Assembly: GCA_963796155.1 (NCBI GenBank)
Contig: CAWCKT010000001.1
Coordinates: 181,036-245,035, forward strand
DNA from: AP-15 sp963796155
Lineage (GTDB): Bacteria > Pseudomonadota > Alphaproteobacteria > ATCC43930 > CGMCC-115725
Length of the DNA: 64,000 nt
Reading direction: 5' to 3'
Shown one piece after another: positions 42,956 through 51,559 of this stretch. A program made the position numbers and the translations under genes. The notes beneath the pieces were generated by a model. The model was not told the DNA's origin. It made no database searches and was given only the letters and a program-made list of their open reading frames with translations. How positions within the stretch are numbered: the stretch's first letter is position 1; every line of letters starts with the position of its first letter.

Positions 42956-43670
42956 CCGGCCTCGCGCGGACTGGCGGACCAAAGATGCTGGCGAGCAGGG
43001 CCGCCAAAATCCCGGTGAGAAAGATCCCGTCGAACGTCCCGGCGCCGCCGATCGAGGCGACCGGCGCGCCGAGCCCTTGCACCTTGTCGAGATTGAGGAG
43101 GTCGGCGCCGATCAGGGTGCCGAGGCTGCCGCCGATGTAGGCCAGCGGCGCCGCGTACCGGCGCGACAGCAGCAGGGCGACGATTGCCGCCGATGCCGGC
43201 GGCACGAATACGGGGAGCGCGATCCCCAGGCCGGGAACCGGCTGAGCGAGGGTATGGCACACCACGGCGACACCGGCGGTGGCGAGAAGGCCGCGAAGCC
43301 ACAATTGATTTCTGACCAAAAGATAGAATGAGAGCAGCCCCGGGATCACCGCGCCGCCGACGTTGACGGCGACGATTGTGCCGGGCCAGTTGATGACCAC
43401 CGGGATTACATAGTGCATGCCGAAGAACCCGACCTCTCGCCCTGAAATGATGTGTTGCGGGGGCAGCTGGTGCACCGGGATATTGAGGTAGCTACCGCCC
43501 AGCGAGGCCAGCAGCAACAGAAGCGCGGCGTGCGGACCAAACCCGATCTGCATGTAAGCCAGCCGCAGCGCCCGCACCTCGATCCACGCAACCAATACGA
43601 GGAAAATCACGACCAACAGGGAAAAATGCGGGAGGGCGAGGGGAAAATATTGGAGTTGGCTCAAATCCAT
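42936..43670 (-). CDS. DUF1614 family membrane protein
   Basis: A 244-residue integral membrane protein, about seven helices (FSLLVVIFLVLVAWI; AALLLLLASLGGSYLNI; VVINWPGTIVAVNVGGAVIPGLLSFYLLV; LAYIGGSLGTLIGADLLN). It matches DUF1614, whose biochemical role is not known. The segment GSLGTLIGADLLNLDKV and GGAGTFDGIFLTGILA are the family signatures. Convergent with the TPR gene, with overlapping 3' ends. Confidence 0.8.
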   Translation of the reverse strand: MDLSQLQYFPLALPHFSLLVVIFLVLVAWIEVRALRLAYMQIGFGPHAALLLLLASLGGSYLNIPVHQLPPQHIISGREVGFFGMHYVIPVVINWPGTIVAVNVGGAVIPGLLSFYLLVRNQLWLRGLLATAGVAVVCHTLAQPVPGLGIALPVFVPPASAAIVALLLSRRYAAPLAYIGGSLGTLIGADLLNLDKVQGLGAPVASIGGAGTFDGIFLTGILAALLASIFGPPVRARPAMQVRP

Positions 43671-43897
43671 TCTCGGTGATCCGGGATCGCTCGGGACGCG
43701 GGCGATCGGTCTAGTTTCAGCTTGCGGACGCTATCCTTTGGCGGCTCGATCCGAAGGTGGGTCCGAACACCCCATGGGTAAAGGTTGGTAATCATGTCGA
43801 TCGGGTCGAGCGGATCCATTCCTCGCTCGCCCATCGCCGCAGCCGCGTGCTACGGTCGCACGGATCTAAACTGCTGGATCAGGCAAAGGAGGAAACC

Positions 43898-44221
43898 ATG
43901 GCTCAATCGCAGACGTCGGCGGCTCGCGAGCAGGTCCGCGACATCGTTCCAGGCTTGGTCGAGCTGAGCTCAAGGGTGCTGTTTGGCGAGGTGTGGGAGC
44001 GCCCCGGTCTCTCCAAGCGCGACCGCAGCCTGATCACCTGCGCGACCCTGATCGCGCTCGGCCGCGAGAGGCAGCTCGTCGGTCATCTGGGGCGGGCGCT
44101 CGATAACGGCCTGAGCAAGAACGAACTCAGCGAGGTCATCACCCATCTCGCCTTCTACGCCGGCTGGCCGGCGGCGATGACCGCGGCGCAGGTGGCAAAG
44201 GACGTGTTCGACAAGAGGTAG
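43898..44221 (+). CDS. carboxymuconolactone decarboxylase family protein
   Basis: A 107-residue CMD-fold protein. WERPGLSKRDRSLITCATLIALGRERQLVGHLGRALDNGLSKNELSEVITHLAFYAGWPAAMTAAQVA matches the 4-carboxymuconolactone decarboxylase branch (single Cys, no CxxC), so decarboxylation or hydrolysis of a lactone is more likely than peroxidase activity. A near-perfect RBS, AAAGGAGG, sits 6 bases before ATG 43898, which rules out the longer frame starting at 43757. The dehydrogenase gene follows 38 bases downstream and may be co-transcribed. Confidence 0.87.
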   Translation: MAQSQTSAAREQVRDIVPGLVELSSRVLFGEVWERPGLSKRDRSLITCATLIALGRERQLVGHLGRALDNGLSKNELSEVITHLAFYAGWPAAMTAAQVAKDVFDKR

Positions 44222-44259
44222 CCTCGGGCAGCGTCGGCAAATAACAGCGGGAGGGCGAG

Positions 44260-45192
44260 ATGAAGATCGGGTTCATCGGGTTGGGCATGATGGGTTCCGG
44301 GATGTCGGCGAACCTGCAGAAAGCCGGCCACGAATTGGTCGTGCACGATTTGCGTCGTGCGGCGGCCGAACCCTGTCTCGCCGCCGGCGCGTTATGGGCC
44401 GATACGCCGCGCGCGGTCGCCGAGGCCGCCGAGGTCGTCTTCACCTCGCTTCCCGGGCCGCCCGAGGTCGAGGCGGTGGCGTTGGGCGAGAACGGCCTGC
44501 TCTCCGGCATGAGCCGTGGCAAGGCCTATTTCGACCTGTCGACCAACTCCCCGACGATGGTGCGCAAGATCAACGCGGCCTTCGCCGAGCGCGACGTCTA
44601 CATGCTGGACTCGCCGGTCAGCGGCGGCCCGCGCGGAGCCCGGACCGGTAAGCTCGCGCTCTGGGTCGGCGGCGACGAGCAGATCTTCAACCGCTTCAAG
44701 AGCGTGCTCGACGCGATGGGCGACAAGGCGCGCTACGTCGGGCCGATCGGCGCCGGATCGGTCGCCAAGCTCGTCCATAACGGTGCGGGCTACTGCATTC
44801 AGACCGCACTCGCCGAAATGTTTACCGTCGGGGTCAAGGCCGGGGTCGAGCCGCTGGCGTTATGGGAAGCCGTGCGTGACGGCGCCGGCGGCCGGCGGCG
44901 GACCTTCGACGGGCTGGTCGATCAGTTCCTGCCCGGCAAATACGAGCCTGCGTCCTTTGCGCTGCGGCTGGCCCACAAGGACATGTCGCTCGCCACCCAA
45001 CTCGGCCGCGACTTCAACGTGCCGATGCGGATCGCCAATCTGGCGCTCGCCGAGCTCTCCGAGGCGCTGAACCGCGGCTGGGGCGATCGCAACTCGCGCT
45101 CGCCGATGGTGCTGCAACAGGAGCGCGCCGGGGTCGAGATCCGCGTCGACCCGCAGCGTTTGGCCGAAGCCGTCAAACGCGATCCGCCATGA
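44260..45192 (+). CDS. NAD(P)-dependent oxidoreductase, 3-hydroxyisobutyrate dehydrogenase family
   Basis: A 310-residue beta-hydroxyacid dehydrogenase. KIGFIGLGMMGSGMSANLQKAG is the Rossmann start, YMLDSPVSGGPRGARTGKLALWVGGD the substrate-binding DxPVSGG motif, and VAKLVHNGAGYCIQTALAEMF has the catalytic Lys and Asn (K-x3-N). It oxidises a 3-hydroxy acid or reduces the semialdehyde. Specificity within the family (tartronate semialdehyde, 3-hydroxyisobutyrate, glyoxylate) is not determined. RBS GGGAGGGCGAG precedes the ATG. Confidence 0.9.
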   Translation: MKIGFIGLGMMGSGMSANLQKAGHELVVHDLRRAAAEPCLAAGALWADTPRAVAEAAEVVFTSLPGPPEVEAVALGENGLLSGMSRGKAYFDLSTNSPTMVRKINAAFAERDVYMLDSPVSGGPRGARTGKLALWVGGDEQIFNRFKSVLDAMGDKARYVGPIGAGSVAKLVHNGAGYCIQTALAEMFTVGVKAGVEPLALWEAVRDGAGGRRRTFDGLVDQFLPGKYEPASFALRLAHKDMSLATQLGRDFNVPMRIANLALAELSEALNRGWGDRNSRSPMVLQQERAGVEIRVDPQRLAEAVKRDPP

Positions 45193-45246
45193 GACCAGGC
45201 GATTCCAAGGGCGGCTGAGGAGCCTCTGACAAAGCCCCCGCTTGAT

Positions 45247-45268
45247 TGTAGCACAATTCGGTGCTACA
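45247..45268. promoter_or_regulatory. perfect inverted repeat upstream of the phd-vapC operon, likely operator
   Basis: TGTAGCAC and GTGCTACA form 8-base arms with a 6-base spacer, 31 bases upstream of the antitoxin start. This is the expected site for autorepression by the antitoxin. Confidence 0.6.
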
Positions 45269-45299
45269 TAGCGATCATCTGCTGCAGGGTTGCCCGTGC

Positions 45300-45548
45300 A
45301 TGAGCAAGACGATCAGTCTCCGCGAAGCGAACCAAGCGTTCGCGCGTTGCGTTCGCGAAGTTGAGGCCGGGGCGGATTATATCATCACCCGAAACGGCCG
45401 TCCCGTCGCGCGGCTGGTGCCGGCAGGCGGACGTCGCATCCTAAGCCCGGGGCAAGAAGCCGCTCGCGCGCGCACCCGTGCCCGGATGGAGAAGGGGTGG
45501 CCCATCGGCGCCGGACCCCTCGACCGCGACAGCTTACATGAACGCTGA
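45300..45548 (+). CDS. Phd/YefM-type antitoxin
   Basis: An 82-residue antitoxin. MSKTISLREANQAFARCVREVEAGADYIITRNGRPVARLVPAGG is the Phd/YefM DNA-binding and dimerisation half, and the basic C-terminal tail (ARARTRARMEKGWPIG) binds the toxin. The ATG at 45300 starts the domain exactly. Its last 11 bases overlap the start of the PIN-domain toxin gene, and an inverted repeat sits upstream. Confidence 0.85.
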   Translation: MSKTISLREANQAFARCVREVEAGADYIITRNGRPVARLVPAGGRRILSPGQEAARARTRARMEKGWPIGAGPLDRDSLHER

Positions 45549-46020
45549 GGACGCGCGTTTCACGCTCGATACCAACCTCCTCGTCTACAGCATCGATAAC
45601 GCTGCCGGGGTACGGCATCGTATCGCGCGCGAAATCGTCGACCGCGCGGTCGAGAGCGAATGCTGGCTTACGCTGCAAGCGCTCGGGGAATTTTACGTCG
45701 CAGCAACCCGGAAGGGGATCACGCCACCGGCGGAGGCGGCCGCGCAAGCTGCCGACTGGCTCGAACTGTTCCCGACGGTAACCGCCTCCGCGGCGGCTGT
45801 CCGTGTCGCGCTGGCTGCTGCCGCAGCTGGACGTGCTTCTTACTGGGACGCTTTGCTCGTCGCAACCGCCGCAGAGGCAGGCTGTGCTGTTGTCCTCACC
45901 GAAGACATGTCCGATGGTAGCCTCCTGAGCGGCCTCAGGGTTCATAATCCGTTCGCCGCGTCGGGCGAACTGACCGACATGGCCCGCCGCTTACTCGGGC
46001 TGGCCGAGCCCCAATCCTAG
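45538..46020 (+). CDS. PIN-domain ribonuclease toxin (VapC-like)
   Basis: A 160-residue PIN-domain protein. The acidic catalytic residues are the Asp of FTLDTNLLVYSID (first strand), the Glu of LQALGEFYVAA, the Asp of ASYWDALLVATAAEAGC and the Asp of VVLTEDMSDG. Family members cleave tRNA or rRNA when the antitoxin is degraded. It starts inside the antitoxin gene, so translation is coupled. No frame disruption: this is an intact pair. Confidence 0.88.
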   Translation: MNAEDARFTLDTNLLVYSIDNAAGVRHRIAREIVDRAVESECWLTLQALGEFYVAATRKGITPPAEAAAQAADWLELFPTVTASAAAVRVALAAAAAGRASYWDALLVATAAEAGCAVVLTEDMSDGSLLSGLRVHNPFAASGELTDMARRLLGLAEPQS

Positions 46021-46120
46021 CCCAGCGCAGTCGGCATCCTCGGCGGTTTCCCCGATGAATTATCCCGCGCTATAGTGACGCGCGGTCGGTCATCCGCCGA
46101 TCCACAGAGGAGTACGAGAG

Positions 46121-47350
46121 ATGGATGGAATTGGCGTCGAGCTGGATTGTCTCGAAGGCGTTCGGGTTGTCGACTTTACCCAGTTCGAGGCGGGGCCGTC
46201 CTGTACCGAAGCGCTCGCCTGGCTTGGCGCCGAGGTTGTCAAGATCGAGAACCCGAAGACCGGCGATCCCGGCCGGCGGCTGCAGCCCGGAAAGCCGGAC
46301 AACGACCCCTGGTACTTTCACCAGTTCAACGCCAACAAGAAGTCGGTGACCCTCAATCTCAAAGCCCCGCGCGGGCTGGAGATCGTCAAGGACCTGCTGA
46401 AAAATGCCGACGTCACCGTCGAGAACATGGCGCCCGGCACGATCGAGCGGCTGGGCCTCGGGTGGGATGTTGTCCACGCCCTGAACCCGCGCCTCATCTA
46501 TTGCCAGGTCAAGGGCTTCGGCGAGGGCAGCCCGTACGAGAAAAACCTCGCTTTCGACATGATCGCGCAAGCCGCCGGCGGCCCGATCAGCGTCACCGGT
46601 GATGCCGACCGTCCGCCGGTCAAGCCGGGACCCTCGTTCGGCGACACCGGAACCGGCATGCTGATGGCGGCAAGCATCCTGGCTGCCCTCTATCGACGCG
46701 ACCGTACCGGCCAGGGCCGGCGGCTGCAGGTGGCGATGCAGGACGCGATGGTGCATTATATGCGGGTGCCGTTTTCGCGCACCCAGCTGAGCGGCCAGGC
46801 GCAGATCCGTGGCGGCAGCAGTCGGTCGAACCCTTTGCTCGCACCCTCGGCGCTCTACCCGTGCAAGCCCGGCGGGCCGAACGACTACGTCTATGTCTTC
46901 ACCAGCCGCGCCAACCCGGAACATTGGACGCGGCTCTTAAAGGCAATCGGCCGCGAGGACCTGATTGGCGACGCGCGCTACGACACCGGGCCGGCGCGCG
47001 GCGAACGCGCGGCCGAGGTCGACGAGATCATCGCCACCTGGACCCGCCAGCACACCAAAGAAGAGGCGATGAGGATCATCGGCGGGGCCGGGGTCCCGGC
47101 GGGTGCCGTGTTCGACACGCTCGAACTGCTAAACGATCCCTCGCTCGCCGAGCGCGGCATCATGCAGAAGATCGAGCACCCGACCACCGGCAAGCTGACG
47201 GTCCCAGCGTGGCCCGTTCGTTTCGATGGCGCGCCGCCGCGCGTCAGGCCGTCGCCGCTGCTCGGCCAGCACAATACCGAAATCCTTGGTCAGTGGCTCG
47301 GGATCGGCGCCAGCGAGCTCGACGCGCTGCGTGCCGAAGGGATCGTCTGA
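46121..47350 (+). CDS. CaiB/BaiF (family III) CoA transferase, formyl-CoA transferase-like
   Basis: A 409-residue family III CoA transferase. LEGVRVVDFTQFEAGPSCTEALAWLGAEVVKIENP starts the fold, the loop GDADRPPVKPGPSFGDTGTGM is typical of the formyl-CoA:oxalate branch, and FDMIAQAAGG has the catalytic Asp. It is only distantly like the CoA transferase at 1250-2452, so the two handle different acids. It is followed by the convergent liv operon. Confidence 0.88.
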   Translation: MDGIGVELDCLEGVRVVDFTQFEAGPSCTEALAWLGAEVVKIENPKTGDPGRRLQPGKPDNDPWYFHQFNANKKSVTLNLKAPRGLEIVKDLLKNADVTVENMAPGTIERLGLGWDVVHALNPRLIYCQVKGFGEGSPYEKNLAFDMIAQAAGGPISVTGDADRPPVKPGPSFGDTGTGMLMAASILAALYRRDRTGQGRRLQVAMQDAMVHYMRVPFSRTQLSGQAQIRGGSSRSNPLLAPSALYPCKPGGPNDYVYVFTSRANPEHWTRLLKAIGREDLIGDARYDTGPARGERAAEVDEIIATWTRQHTKEEAMRIIGGAGVPAGAVFDTLELLNDPSLAERGIMQKIEHPTTGKLTVPAWPVRFDGAPPRVRPSPLLGQHNTEILGQWLGIGASELDALRAEGIV

Positions 47351-47370
47351 CCCCATCCCCGGGGGCGGGT

Positions 47371-48165
47371 TTACGACAGCCAGCGTTTGCGGCGCTTGTA
47401 GTGCTTTACGTCGCGGTAGGACTTGCGCGCGCCAACCTCGTTGAGGCCGAGGTAGAACTCCTTGATGTCGGAGTTTTGCCGCAAAGTCTCAGCCGGACCC
47501 TCTAGGACGATCCGGCCGTTCTCCATGACGTAGCCGTGATCGGCGATGTCGAGCGCCAGCGCAGCGTTCTGCTCGACCAGCAGCACGGTCAGGCGCTGCT
47601 CCTCCCGCAGCCGGCGGACGATGCCAAAGATCTCCTCGACGAGCTGCGGCGCCAGGCCAAGCGAAGGCTCGTCGAGGAGGATCACCTTGGGATCCGACAC
47701 CAACGCCCGGCCGATCACCAGCATCTGCTGCTCGCCGCCCGAGAGATAGCCCGATTGGTTGTGCCGGCGCTCCTTGAGTACCGGGAAGGCGTCGTACACC
47801 CGGTCGATGCCTTCCCGCACCGCTGCCGAGTCGCTGCGTGTATGGGCCCCGGCGACGAGGTTCTCTTCGACCGTCAGGTTCTCGAAGACGCGGCGACCCT
47901 CGAAGACCTGCGTGACGCCGCGCTTGACGACGTCATGCGGAGCAAGCCGGTCGAGCCGCTCGCCGTCGAGCTCGACCGTGCCCTTGGTGACCTCGCCGCG
48001 CTCGCTGCGCAGCAGCCCGGATATCGCCTTCAAAGTCGTCGTCTTGCCGGCGCCGTTGGCGCCGAGAAGGGTCGTGATGTGCCCCTTCTCGGCGAACAGC
48101 GAGACGCCCTTCAGCACCAGGATCACGCCGTCATAGACGACCTCGATGTTGTTGAGCGCCAGCAT
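47371..48165 (-). CDS. livF: branched-chain amino acid ABC transporter ATPase
   Basis: A 264-residue LivF-type ATPase. Walker A GANGAGKTTTLKAI, signature LSGGEQQMLVIGRAL and Walker B VILLDEPSLGLAP are present, plus a basic C-terminal tail (SYRDVKHYKRRKRW) longer than usual. It is last in the six-gene minus-strand operon, 36 bases after the binding-protein gene, and pairs with the LivG-type ATPase encoded at the far end. Confidence 0.93.
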   Translation of the reverse strand: MLALNNIEVVYDGVILVLKGVSLFAEKGHITTLLGANGAGKTTTLKAISGLLRSERGEVTKGTVELDGERLDRLAPHDVVKRGVTQVFEGRRVFENLTVEENLVAGAHTRSDSAAVREGIDRVYDAFPVLKERRHNQSGYLSGGEQQMLVIGRALVSDPKVILLDEPSLGLAPQLVEEIFGIVRRLREEQRLTVLLVEQNAALALDIADHGYVMENGRIVLEGPAETLRQNSDIKEFYLGLNEVGARKSYRDVKHYKRRKRWLS

Positions 48166-48201
48166 ATAGACGACCGGCAGATGGGGCTTGGGACGGTCTG
48201 G

Positions 48202-49455
48202 CTATTCCGTCTTCTCTGCCGCCTTGACCTGATCCCATACGACGTCGCGATAGGCGCGGAACCAGTCGGTTTCCGGGACGAACTTGTCACCCTTAACCTG
48301 GAAGATCCGCACGTACCCTCCGCCTTCGTGGTCGGTCGAGGTGATCTGCAGCGGCGGGACCAGACCGCCGAGCGTGAAGTCGTGGATTTCCTCGAAGCCC
48401 TTCCGCACATCGGGTCCGGTCGGCTCTTTGCCGTTTGTCAATTTGAGCGCGTTGTTGATGGCCTCGATTTCGATCGCCGCTTCGAAGAGGCCGCGGTTGT
48501 AATAAACCGTGTCGTCCATTTCTTTGGGCGGCGCCTTGCCTTCCTTCTTGTACATCTCCTTGATCTGCTGACGCACCGGATAATCGTCGCCGGCGCCGGC
48601 GAACTGCATCGTGTTGTAGCCTTGCGCGACGCCCCAACCGCCGGCCGCCAAGATGTCGCCTTCGGCCGAGGCCCAGACGAGGCCGAGCACTTTCGACAGC
48701 GGGTAGCCGTTGGCCTTGAATTCCTTGATCGACACCGACGGCGAGCGACCGAACAGGTGTGAGATCACGAAGTCGGGCCGATAGCGCTGGGTGATGTCGA
48801 GAATCTGCGCGCCCATTTCAACACCCGGCGGCGGCACGGCAAAGGTCCGCAGCTCGAACCCTTCCTGCTTCTGCAGGTCTTCGATGACCGGCAACGGCTC
48901 CTTACCGGCGGGATTGTCATAATAGATGTAGGCGATCTTCTTACCTTTGAGACTGCCGCCGAGTTTATCCTTGACGAATTGGACCGCGGCGGCGCCCTGC
49001 GAGAAATAACTCGCGGCAATCGGGAACAGATAGGGATATTTCTTGCCGTCCGCCGATGCCGCGATGCCGAAGCCCGGCGTCGTCGTCGGGATCTCGTCCT
49101 TTTCGAGCCTCTCGTTCAGTGCGTGAGTTTGCGGCGTGCCGTACACCGCCATGATCACCGCACCCTGCTGCTTCTGCTGCTCATAGGCTTCCACGGCCGG
49201 CGGCACCTTGTACGAGGTGTCGATCTCCGGCGCCTCGACCGTATAGCCGTCCAGCATGTGGGTGGAATTGACGAGGTTGAAGTAGTCGTGCATCGCCGGG
49301 CACAGCACCGTGCCGACGATCTGCGTCGGGCCGGTGCGGTCGCATTGCACGCCGATCACGACTTTCTTCTCCTGCGCCGCTGCCGGTCCGGCGAGGCCCA
49401 GCACGGCTGCCGCGCCCGAGATGAGCGCCAGCGCTGTCGTCGATATGCGGGTCAT
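48202..49455 (-). CDS. ABC transporter substrate-binding protein (LivK-like)
   Basis: A 417-residue periplasmic binding protein. A signal peptide (TALALISGAAAVLGLAGPAAAQ) precedes KKVVIGVQCDRTGPTQIVGTVLCPA, the opening of the Leu/Ile/Val-binding (type 1) fold. ALTKS-like features are replaced by IAYIYYDNPAGKEPLPVIEDLQ and SVSIKEFKANGYPLSKVLGL. The family often binds aromatic or aliphatic acids as well as amino acids. Placement beside an acyl-CoA ligase suggests an organic acid ligand. Confidence 0.9.
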   Translation of the reverse strand: MTRISTTALALISGAAAVLGLAGPAAAQEKKVVIGVQCDRTGPTQIVGTVLCPAMHDYFNLVNSTHMLDGYTVEAPEIDTSYKVPPAVEAYEQQKQQGAVIMAVYGTPQTHALNERLEKDEIPTTTPGFGIAASADGKKYPYLFPIAASYFSQGAAAVQFVKDKLGGSLKGKKIAYIYYDNPAGKEPLPVIEDLQKQEGFELRTFAVPPPGVEMGAQILDITQRYRPDFVISHLFGRSPSVSIKEFKANGYPLSKVLGLVWASAEGDILAAGGWGVAQGYNTMQFAGAGDDYPVRQQIKEMYKKEGKAPPKEMDDTVYYNRGLFEAAIEIEAINNALKLTNGKEPTGPDVRKGFEEIHDFTLGGLVPPLQITSTDHEGGGYVRIFQVKGDKFVPETDWFRAYRDVVWDQVKAAEKTE

Positions 49456-49483
49456 CTGAGATCCTCCCTCTGTTACACTCCAG

Positions 49484-50551
49484 CTAATACGAAAAAGGCC
49501 ACACGCGAAAGTAGTTGCGGATGTTCCGCCACAGCCGAGCCAGACCCTCCGGCTCGACGACCAGGAAGAAAATGATCAGGCTGCCAAAGATCAGCAGTCG
49601 CAAGCTCGGGATAATGTTCGCCAGATCGGCCTGTGAAAAGATCAGGCCGCCGGACGACTCCAGTGCCCACCGGGTCGCGATGGGCAAGAGCGTCACGAAG
49701 ACGGCGCCAAAGACCGACCCGAGCACCGAGCCGAGGCCGCCGATGATCACCATGGCCAGGTAATCGATCGAGACGTCGAGCTGGAATTGCTCGTAATTGG
49801 CAATCCCCAAATAGTAGCTTTCGAGGGCGCCGGCCACCCCGGCATAGAAGGACGAGATCGCGAAGGCGTAAAGCTTGTAGCGGAAGATGTTGATGCCGAT
49901 GATCTCGGCGGCGATGTCCTGGTCGCGCACCGCGACAAAGGCGCGGCCGATGCGGCTGCGCACCAGGTTCAACGTGCCGACAATTGCGAGCACCACGAAA
50001 AACATCAGAAATTCGTAGATCTGAGCCTCGGAGGTGAGCCGGACGCCAAAGACGGATGGGCGTGGGATCTCGATCGAGGACTGAATGCCGCCCGAGATCC
50101 ACGTCACGTGATTGATCGTCCATTCGATGATCAGCTGGGCGGCGAGGGTGGCAATCGCCAGGTAAATCCCTTTGATGCGCAGCGATGGAATGCCGACGAG
50201 TGTGCCGACCAGCGCCGCCATGAGCCCGCCCGCCGGGATCGTGATCCAGAACGGCAAGCCGAGGCGCACGATCAAATTCGCCGCGGTATAGGCGCCGACC
50301 GACATGAAGGCGCCCTGCCCGATCGAGATCTGCCCGGTATAGCCCAACAGGATGTTGAGGCCGAGCGCGCCGATTATCGCGACCAGGCACAGATTGAGCA
50401 GCGAGAGGTAGTATTCGCCAAACGTCAGCGGTGCGACGGCGATGAACAGCCCGGCAAACGCCGCCACCGCCCATTTGGCGATCGGCAGCGGATAGAGCGC
50501 CATGTCGGCGGCATAGCTGGTCTTGAAGACGCCGGATTCGCGGTGGAACAT
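49484..50551 (-). CDS. livM: branched-chain amino acid ABC transporter permease
   Basis: A 355-residue LivM-type permease with about nine helices. LCLVAIIGALGLNILLGYTGQISIGQGAFMSVGAY is the LivM signature, and GRAFVAVRDQDIAAEIIGINIFRYKLYAFAISSFYAGVAGALE the C-terminal EAA-like loop. It forms the channel with LivH. Its gene starts 13 bases after livH. Confidence 0.93.
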   Translation of the reverse strand: MFHRESGVFKTSYAADMALYPLPIAKWAVAAFAGLFIAVAPLTFGEYYLSLLNLCLVAIIGALGLNILLGYTGQISIGQGAFMSVGAYTAANLIVRLGLPFWITIPAGGLMAALVGTLVGIPSLRIKGIYLAIATLAAQLIIEWTINHVTWISGGIQSSIEIPRPSVFGVRLTSEAQIYEFLMFFVVLAIVGTLNLVRSRIGRAFVAVRDQDIAAEIIGINIFRYKLYAFAISSFYAGVAGALESYYLGIANYEQFQLDVSIDYLAMVIIGGLGSVLGSVFGAVFVTLLPIATRWALESSGGLIFSQADLANIIPSLRLLIFGSLIIFFLVVEPEGLARLWRNIRNYFRVWPFSY

Positions 50552-50564
50552 GACTATTCCTATT

Positions 50565-51464
50565 TCACACGCGCTCGATCCGGCGACGGCCGAAGATGCC
50601 CTCGGGCCGCAGCATCAAGGCGGCGATCATCAGCACGTACGGAGCGAAATCCTTGGTGCCGCCGCCGACATAAGGATCGAGATAGCCCGCCGCCACGTTC
50701 TCGACGACCCCGACGATCAGCCCGCCGACGACCGCGCCCAGCACTGAATCGAGCCCGCCCAGGATTACCACGGGGAATACTTTGAGCCCGACCAGAGCGA
50801 GTTGGTTGTCGACGCCGAGCATCGCGCCCCAGACAACCCCGCCTAACGCCGAGACAATCCCGGCCATCGCCCAAGCCAGCGCGAAATAGCGCTGGACATT
50901 GATGCCCATGGCCATCGCCACCTGCTGGCTGTCGGCGACCGCACGCATCGCAATGCCGACCCGGCTCTTCAGGAAGAACCAGGTGAAGAGGGCGAGAAAG
51001 ACCAGGCTCACGCCGGCGCCGACGAGCTGCACGCGCGACAGCATGACCGGTCCGAGATCGATCGGCATATCGCCGATCGGCATCTCGATCGCCTGGGTTC
51101 CGGCGCCAAATGCCAGCACGGCGCCGCCTCTGAGCACCGCGGCAAGGCCGATCGTCGCCATCACGACGGCGATAATCGGTCGCCCGATCAGCGGCCTCAA
51201 TACGATCCGCTCGAGCCCGAAACCGAGCGCCACCATGCCGGCGACCGAGAGCAGTGCGGAGACCCAGAACGGAGCGCCCACGAGATTGGCAGCGCTCGCG
51301 GCGATGAAGCCCGCGAACATGACGAACTCGCCCTGGGCGAAGTTGATCGCGTCGGTCGCCTTGTAGATCAGCACGAACCCCAACGCGATCAGCGCGTACA
51401 TCAGCCCGATCATCACGCCATTGGTCAGCAAGACCAGCGTGAACTGCCATTCGAACTCAGGCAT
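50565..51464 (-). CDS. livH: branched-chain amino acid ABC transporter permease
   Basis: A 299-residue LivH-type permease. LTNGVMIGLMYALIALGFVLIYKATDAINFAQGEFVMFAGF is the LivH start, with SRVGIAMRAVADSQQVAMAMGIN as the EAA loop and GLKVFPVVILGGLDSVLGAVVGGL near the end. ATG 51464 begins MPEFEWQF; an upstream in-frame start at 51563 would translate a hairpin repeat and is rejected. Confidence 0.92.
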   Translation of the reverse strand: MPEFEWQFTLVLLTNGVMIGLMYALIALGFVLIYKATDAINFAQGEFVMFAGFIAASAANLVGAPFWVSALLSVAGMVALGFGLERIVLRPLIGRPIIAVVMATIGLAAVLRGGAVLAFGAGTQAIEMPIGDMPIDLGPVMLSRVQLVGAGVSLVFLALFTWFFLKSRVGIAMRAVADSQQVAMAMGINVQRYFALAWAMAGIVSALGGVVWGAMLGVDNQLALVGLKVFPVVILGGLDSVLGAVVGGLIVGVVENVAAGYLDPYVGGGTKDFAPYVLMIAALMLRPEGIFGRRRIERV

Positions 51465-51482
51465 CGGCGCGCTTGCTCTCCG

Positions 51483-51531
51483 CCCCCTCCCTGACCCTCC
51501 CCCGCTTGCGGGGGAGGGAAGGGTGGGGGCA
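51483..51531. repeat. CCCTC-CCCGC hairpin repeat inside the liv operon
   Basis: CCCTCCCCCGC-tt-GCGGGGGAGGG with flanks, in the 95-base gap between the acyl-CoA ligase stop and livH. Within an operon it may slow or attenuate transcription, or stabilise one segment of the mRNA. Confidence 0.55.
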
Positions 51532-51559
51532 ACGCAGGGAGACGGGCGAGTCCGACTTG

